This document shows positions 59,455-64,000 of a stretch of DNA of 64,000 nucleotides, piece after piece. The DNA is taken from the NCBI GenBank assembly GCA_028023455.1, contig JAQFVV010006310.1, forward strand, positions 2,792,001 to 2,856,000. Direction: 5' to 3'. The position numbers were made by a program, and so were the translations under genes. The stretch comes from Epiperipatus broadwayi. Taxonomy: Eukaryota > Onychophora > Udeonychophora > Euonychophora > Peripatidae. How positions within the stretch are numbered: the first letter of the stretch is position 1; the number at the start of each line of letters is the position of its first letter. The notes under the pieces were generated by a model. The model was not told the origin of the DNA. It saw nothing but the letters and a program-made list of their open reading frames with translations, and did no database searches.

Positions 59455-60720
59455 TTGACAAAGTTAATTAAAACATAAACATATTTATATATAACACTGA
59501 TTTACAAATGTCTTACTCTCTGCAATCTCAACTTTAATAGCAACCTTCAAATAATGTATCTTAATAATTATTATTAAAAATAAATACATTAATGATTATT
59601 TAAAGTTGTAAATATTAATTATTAATCATTTATAAATTAAAAATCCCTAACCTAGATATAAAATCCCAGTTAAAGATTACATATGCTGTGCTTTTTTATA
59701 TAAATATGTTTTTTTTTCTCATGTGTAATATATATTTTTTAGACATTCTTTAAACATCCATTTTAATATACATTCTTGAAATATATGAACAAAGACATCT
59801 GAAAAAGACATGAAACCCAAAATGCATTTTATGCCGAATCATCACTTTTGCCCAGGCACAATCTTTCACACATATCTTTATCATTGGTTGTTTATTTTAA
59901 GTATGATAATTATTTATTATACTTTAATTTATAAGTGTCACACTTTCTGCATGCACAACTTTCACACCAATCATTTCAGTCAACCACATTACATTACTCA
60001 TTATTATTAATCTTTAATTAAACTAGAGATTATCTTTATCCCAGATATAAACTTTAAACCTCCATTAAAGAATATACTTTTTTATATTTAACATAAACAT
60101 ATGGAATTACTCAGCTTCATCTTTCTATTTTTGTGTATAATATCTTTTGTCTTATCTTAAAATATCCACTCCACATATTCTCAAATCATATGAACAAATT
60201 CATCTGGAAAAGATATGGCTGCTAAGATCATATAATGCTGAATAAACACTTTTCAGTTAGATCGGGATCACAATCTTTCAAACAAGCCTTTATCGTTTGC
60301 ATGCCTGCAATATGCTTTATAACTTATGTTTCTTGTAATTTCTTCTGTAGGGAAAAAACTCACACAAAAAAGTCCTCAAATCATTGTTGAATAATTATAA
60401 TTTGTATGCTGTTATTTTTATTATTTTAAATCTAATGAGTTGATTATGAACTCTATATTGACTTATATAATAGTTATTTGTTATTTATTGTAAATGCCAT
60501 ATGTCATTGTGGATTCTGGATCTCAAGATCTATGAATTTCTGAGCCATAAATTATTATTTTTGCAAGCTATTTTTTTAAATTTAAGATCAGTTTTTTTTT
60601 TTTTTTGATTTGCTGCTGATAACTGTTTGTAGTCTAATTTACATTTTTGAAAGATATCCACTCCAATATTTTAATAAATATTTAACTTTTTTTTTTCCTT
60701 ACTTAAATGGTATCAAATGA
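59455..60720. repeat. Degenerate tandem repeat, about 425-bp spacing, 2-3 copies
   Basis: ATATGAACAAA(G/T)(A/T)CATCTG(A/G)AAAAGA(C/T)AT occurs near 59783 and 60188. Each copy is followed by a CACTTTT...CACAATCTTTCA segment (near 59840 and 60248). ATATCCACTCCA near 60166 and 60656 suggests a partial third copy. Worn and non-coding. Confidence 0.6.
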
Positions 60721-63319
60721 ACAAATTAATCCAGTCAAATGTTTACTATAATATATAACCAGAAGATTGCTTTGCTAAGGTTAAATCTACTGAGAGCTTA
60801 AGAATAATAAGTACCTAAAAATTCAAATCAACTTCAAACATAAATGATAGATCCAATAAAAGGAAATCTTAATGAAAGACATCAGTTTTATAAAAACTAA
60901 TTTGTTCTTTGATGTAAAAAAATGTAGAGAATTGTAAGAATCAGAAAAACTATCAGACATTGTGGCTCTACTTTAAAAAGTGATCTGTTTCTGGGTGAGT
61001 GAACAGCAGAACTTTCCTATATATTCAGCAAAATTTCTGAAAAATTGGCATGTCAAATGTCAGAACTTGAAAAAAGACTGAGAAGCTAGAGAATTTGAAG
61101 CAGGAAATAAATAGGATAGGGATTGATTTTTTTTTAGATGAGAAAAAACCAAATGCTATTATAAGAAATGCTTTTGGTCTGGCTATTTTAGAATAATACA
61201 TACTTGGTGAATATATGAAATTGATGAGTGGAATTTGAATTTAAAAAAAGTCAAGATTGTTGACAATTGTGAAAGAATTGATTAATCAAATTAGAAATTG
61301 ATGAAAGGAATATAACTTTGACACTGGGTTACATGTCACTTCTAGTTGAATATAAGGTTAAGTGAGTTATAAATTTGCAATGGCAAAAACACAAAAAATG
61401 AAATTATACTATCACCATGGAATAGAGCAAAAGAAGTTTGTTCAAAAGCTATTGACTTGGAAAGAAAAAAGTCCAACATAAAAGAAAACTTATCAAGAAT
61501 GATTATCTAAGAGCTATCATTAAGGAAGACTTCAATAGACAATACAATGAAGCATTAAAATAAAAAAGCAGTGATAAGTACTTTATTGTATTCATACATG
61601 TCAAGGGAATCACACAAACTTAAATCTGTATCATAATATAAAAACAGTTTTACAAATCATGGTACATTGCATGTATGGAATACCATGTTGAAGGATGTAT
61701 AATGGTGAAACTAACCCCCCCCCCCCATCAAAAAATGTTTTAAAAAAAATGATTAAAGAGGGAAAAGACATATATTAAGTAGTAGATCATGCATGTACCA
61801 ATTGGGAAAATACAATAATATTAGGTAGTGAGGAGAAAAAAAAGAAATCTTATAAATGTTTAGAAGCAGTATTGATAAGAATTGGATTTTATAATAATCT
61901 TATTATTATGAGATGCTTGAACGTAGTGAATAGAAAATACAAAAATAATTGAAAAATTAAAACTGAGATGTAGAAACCACAAAGTGAAAGATTAATATAA
62001 TTTTGAAATATTTTAATATTGTTATAACCAACACATTTTGGCAAAACCAAAAAGAATTTACATTTTTTTTTTTTTTTAAAAAATTACATCAGAGATAATT
62101 CCAATGAAAACAGAAATGTATTACTTTTATGTGGAATGTCAGTATATATAAACCTGAGTCTTGAAACCTGAAGATAGTTGATGAATAAATTCAATCTTTT
62201 GATTAGTTTATTGTGGAAAGAATTTTTGGATGATATTTAAACAGAAAGAAGTTGTATGATGAATAATCTTGTTCTGGAAAGAATATGATTAGAGTTAAAT
62301 CATGTGTCATATTGACTGCATAGTTTGGTGCAGGAATTGAGTAGCAGAGTTTGGAACTTAGTGTCCATGAATTATTACTTGAGAAATAATATAATATTCT
62401 CAACACTATGTACTTAATAGCTATTGTTTGTATACAAGGTTATTAAATGTAAAAAGAAATCTAAGTTATTTAAAATTAAAATATTTATGGAAAATAAGAA
62501 TTAAAAGTGTGTACCTTTTAAGTAAATGAGTGTATCTGAGCATCTGATTATTTTTATAGGAAATCTCTGCATTGAGATTAGAAGCTACAGTTAAAAACGA
62601 GCTCTGGTGAAGTAGTTTTGATTCACATTGTCAAGCTTATTCATAGGACTGCATGTAATCACATTACCTATTATTCAACTTATACATTGAATAAGCAATA
62701 GAAGAAACCAGATTGACATAAACAAATGTGCATTCAAGCTTGGTGGGAAAAAAACATAATCACCAATCTTCAATATACTGATAGTTTCATATTTGCAGTT
62801 GGTAAAGAGAAATCCCAAAGATTTTTTTATAAAGAAAATAATAAAATGAAAAGATTATTTCTAAATATGAAGACATAAATTATGAGATGGACAGTTGTAA
62901 CTTTAAAACTAATGATGAAAGCAATAGTTTTGAATCATTCATCAACAGTAAATGACTCAACAATCAAGAGATTCCTTATATGCTGTTATTGGGTAGAATT
63001 GCAATGAAAAGTCTAGAAATTTTTTTAGAAGTAAGGTCTTATCTTTACTTTATATGTCTTTGGATGTGAGAATTGGAACTTGACATATTGATTCTGTTGA
63101 ATTGGGATATTGATAAAAACTTCTGAGAAAACCATACATAGCAGGTAAATGGACAAATGAATTCTTGATCATATTAGACATGAACTTATGGTTGAAGTAT
63201 AAATATGACTATTAATAGTCATGTTTTAATCATATTGCAAAGTAATTTTGATTATTTGAAAATAATTTGGGGGAAATGCTGTTCATATGATTGCAGGAGT
63301 CGATGTCCATTTCTTAACA
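60721..63319. other. AT-rich DNA, no gene recognised
   Basis: About 2.6 kb of purine-leaning plus strand with a 13-C run near 61713. Short frames with Lys/Glu-rich composition around 61380-61960 could be an old retroelement, but no diagnostic motif survives. Confidence 0.45.
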
Positions 63320-63955
63320 TCTAATAATGTTAATAATATTGTGTTGTTTAATCTGTGCTGTGATAGAGTATTGATCATGGCCAGCTCTATCATTTCTAAT
63401 GCTTGATTTTTTTATGAACTCCTGAGCAATGAACTGTTTGACCCTCTTTACCCTTCATTGTGTGAGTGATGAACTCTGGGACTCAAGACCCGTAGATCAC
63501 AGCCAAGTTCTGTCACCTTCAGGCCTTAAATTTTCAACTTGCCAGCAATAAATCTTATAATTATTTTTGCATACAGTAGAAGAGTGAAAGATTCTAGAGC
63601 TCGATGCTTATGAATCATGATCAAACTTTCTACTTTTAATGCTGAAACTTCTTATGAATTCTTGAGCAATGAACCATAATTTTTTTTTTCTTCTGTATGG
63701 TTTGGTGCAGTGACACAGTAGAACTGTGAAGTCAAATGCCATGGATTGTGACTCAGACTTGTCATTTCCAATTCTCAAATTTTTTATGAACTTTCAAGCA
63801 ATAAACTGTTTGAATATTTTTTGCCCTAGATGGTTAGGGACAATGATACAATGGTGATCAGAGTCAAGATCTTACTGTAAGACCCGCTCTATATTATTTT
63901 CTGTGCTTGAATTTTTTTATGAACTTCTGAACAATAAACTATTTGATTATTATTA
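63320..63955 (+). repeat. Tandem array of about five roughly 125-bp tRNA-like SINE units
   Basis: Units begin near 63320, 63443, 63566, 63691 and 63829. Each ends in a TTTTTATGAACT(C/T)C(T/A)GA(G/A)CAAT(A/G)AACT(G/A)TTTGA-like segment. The fourth unit keeps the head TATGGTTTGGTGCAGTG and a CATGGATTGTGACTC box. Dispersed copies lie at 13346-13570 and 51014-51130, so the family is mobile but amplified in tandem here. The array ends within about 50 bp of the window edge and may continue. Confidence 0.75.
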
Positions 63956-64000
63956 TTGTGATAACGAATCTAGTTTAATAAATGTGGATTTTTTTTTTTC

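Noticed and set aside
61380-61960. Possible LINE coding remnant (Lys/Glu-rich frames)
   Set aside because: No catalytic motif, no consistent frame and no terminal feature; resemblance is compositional.

Overview
The window is AT-rich eukaryotic DNA, almost certainly from an invertebrate metazoan. It holds tRNA-headed SINEs, RTE-type LINE fragments ending in short tandem repeats, a hAT transposase relic of the GTF2IRD2/SCAND3 type, an L1/Tx1-like LINE, LTR retroelements and many foldback elements. I found no host gene exon, rRNA, functional tRNA or CRISPR. The phylum cannot be fixed from the sequence alone. Most of the window reads as intergenic or intronic DNA filled with transposons of several ages.

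1-25.9 kb: old and mid-age repeats. In order: a degenerate tandem repeat of about 390 bp; an antisense RTE tail; a 5'-truncated RTE copy with a 13-bp target-site duplication (TSD); a hAT transposase pseudogene split by a 1.2-kb terminal-inverted-repeat (TIR) transposon; a 1.1-kb palindromic element with a 13-bp TSD; tRNA-derived SINEs; a second foldback; and two more RTE relics.

25.9-44.7 kb: the main structure, an 18.9-kb Russian-doll insertion. An outer LTR retroelement has about 3.0-kb LTRs (TG...CA) and a short internal region. Its only substantial plus-strand ORF encodes a charged coiled-coil protein, and I see no protease, reverse transcriptase (RT), RNase H or integrase. A nearly full-length L1/Tx1-like LINE (5.4 kb, 15-bp TSD) lies inside that internal region. 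A second, 4.5-kb LTR element (1.63-kb LTRs) lies inside the outer 3' LTR, with a gag-type protein as its only recognised gene. Both LTR families begin with a short palindrome, carry a TATA box and AATAAA at similar spacing, and have a tRNA-Lys-like primer-binding sequence set back 22-28 nt from the LTR. They look like related non-autonomous lineages that would need enzymes from elsewhere.

44.7-64 kb: several short foldback elements, an antisense RTE endonuclease fragment, more tRNA-headed SINEs (two with clear TSDs), a 74-bp minisatellite, other degenerate tandem duplications and, at the right edge, about five tandem copies of a roughly 125-bp tRNA-like unit. The rest is AT-rich sequence in which I recognise nothing.
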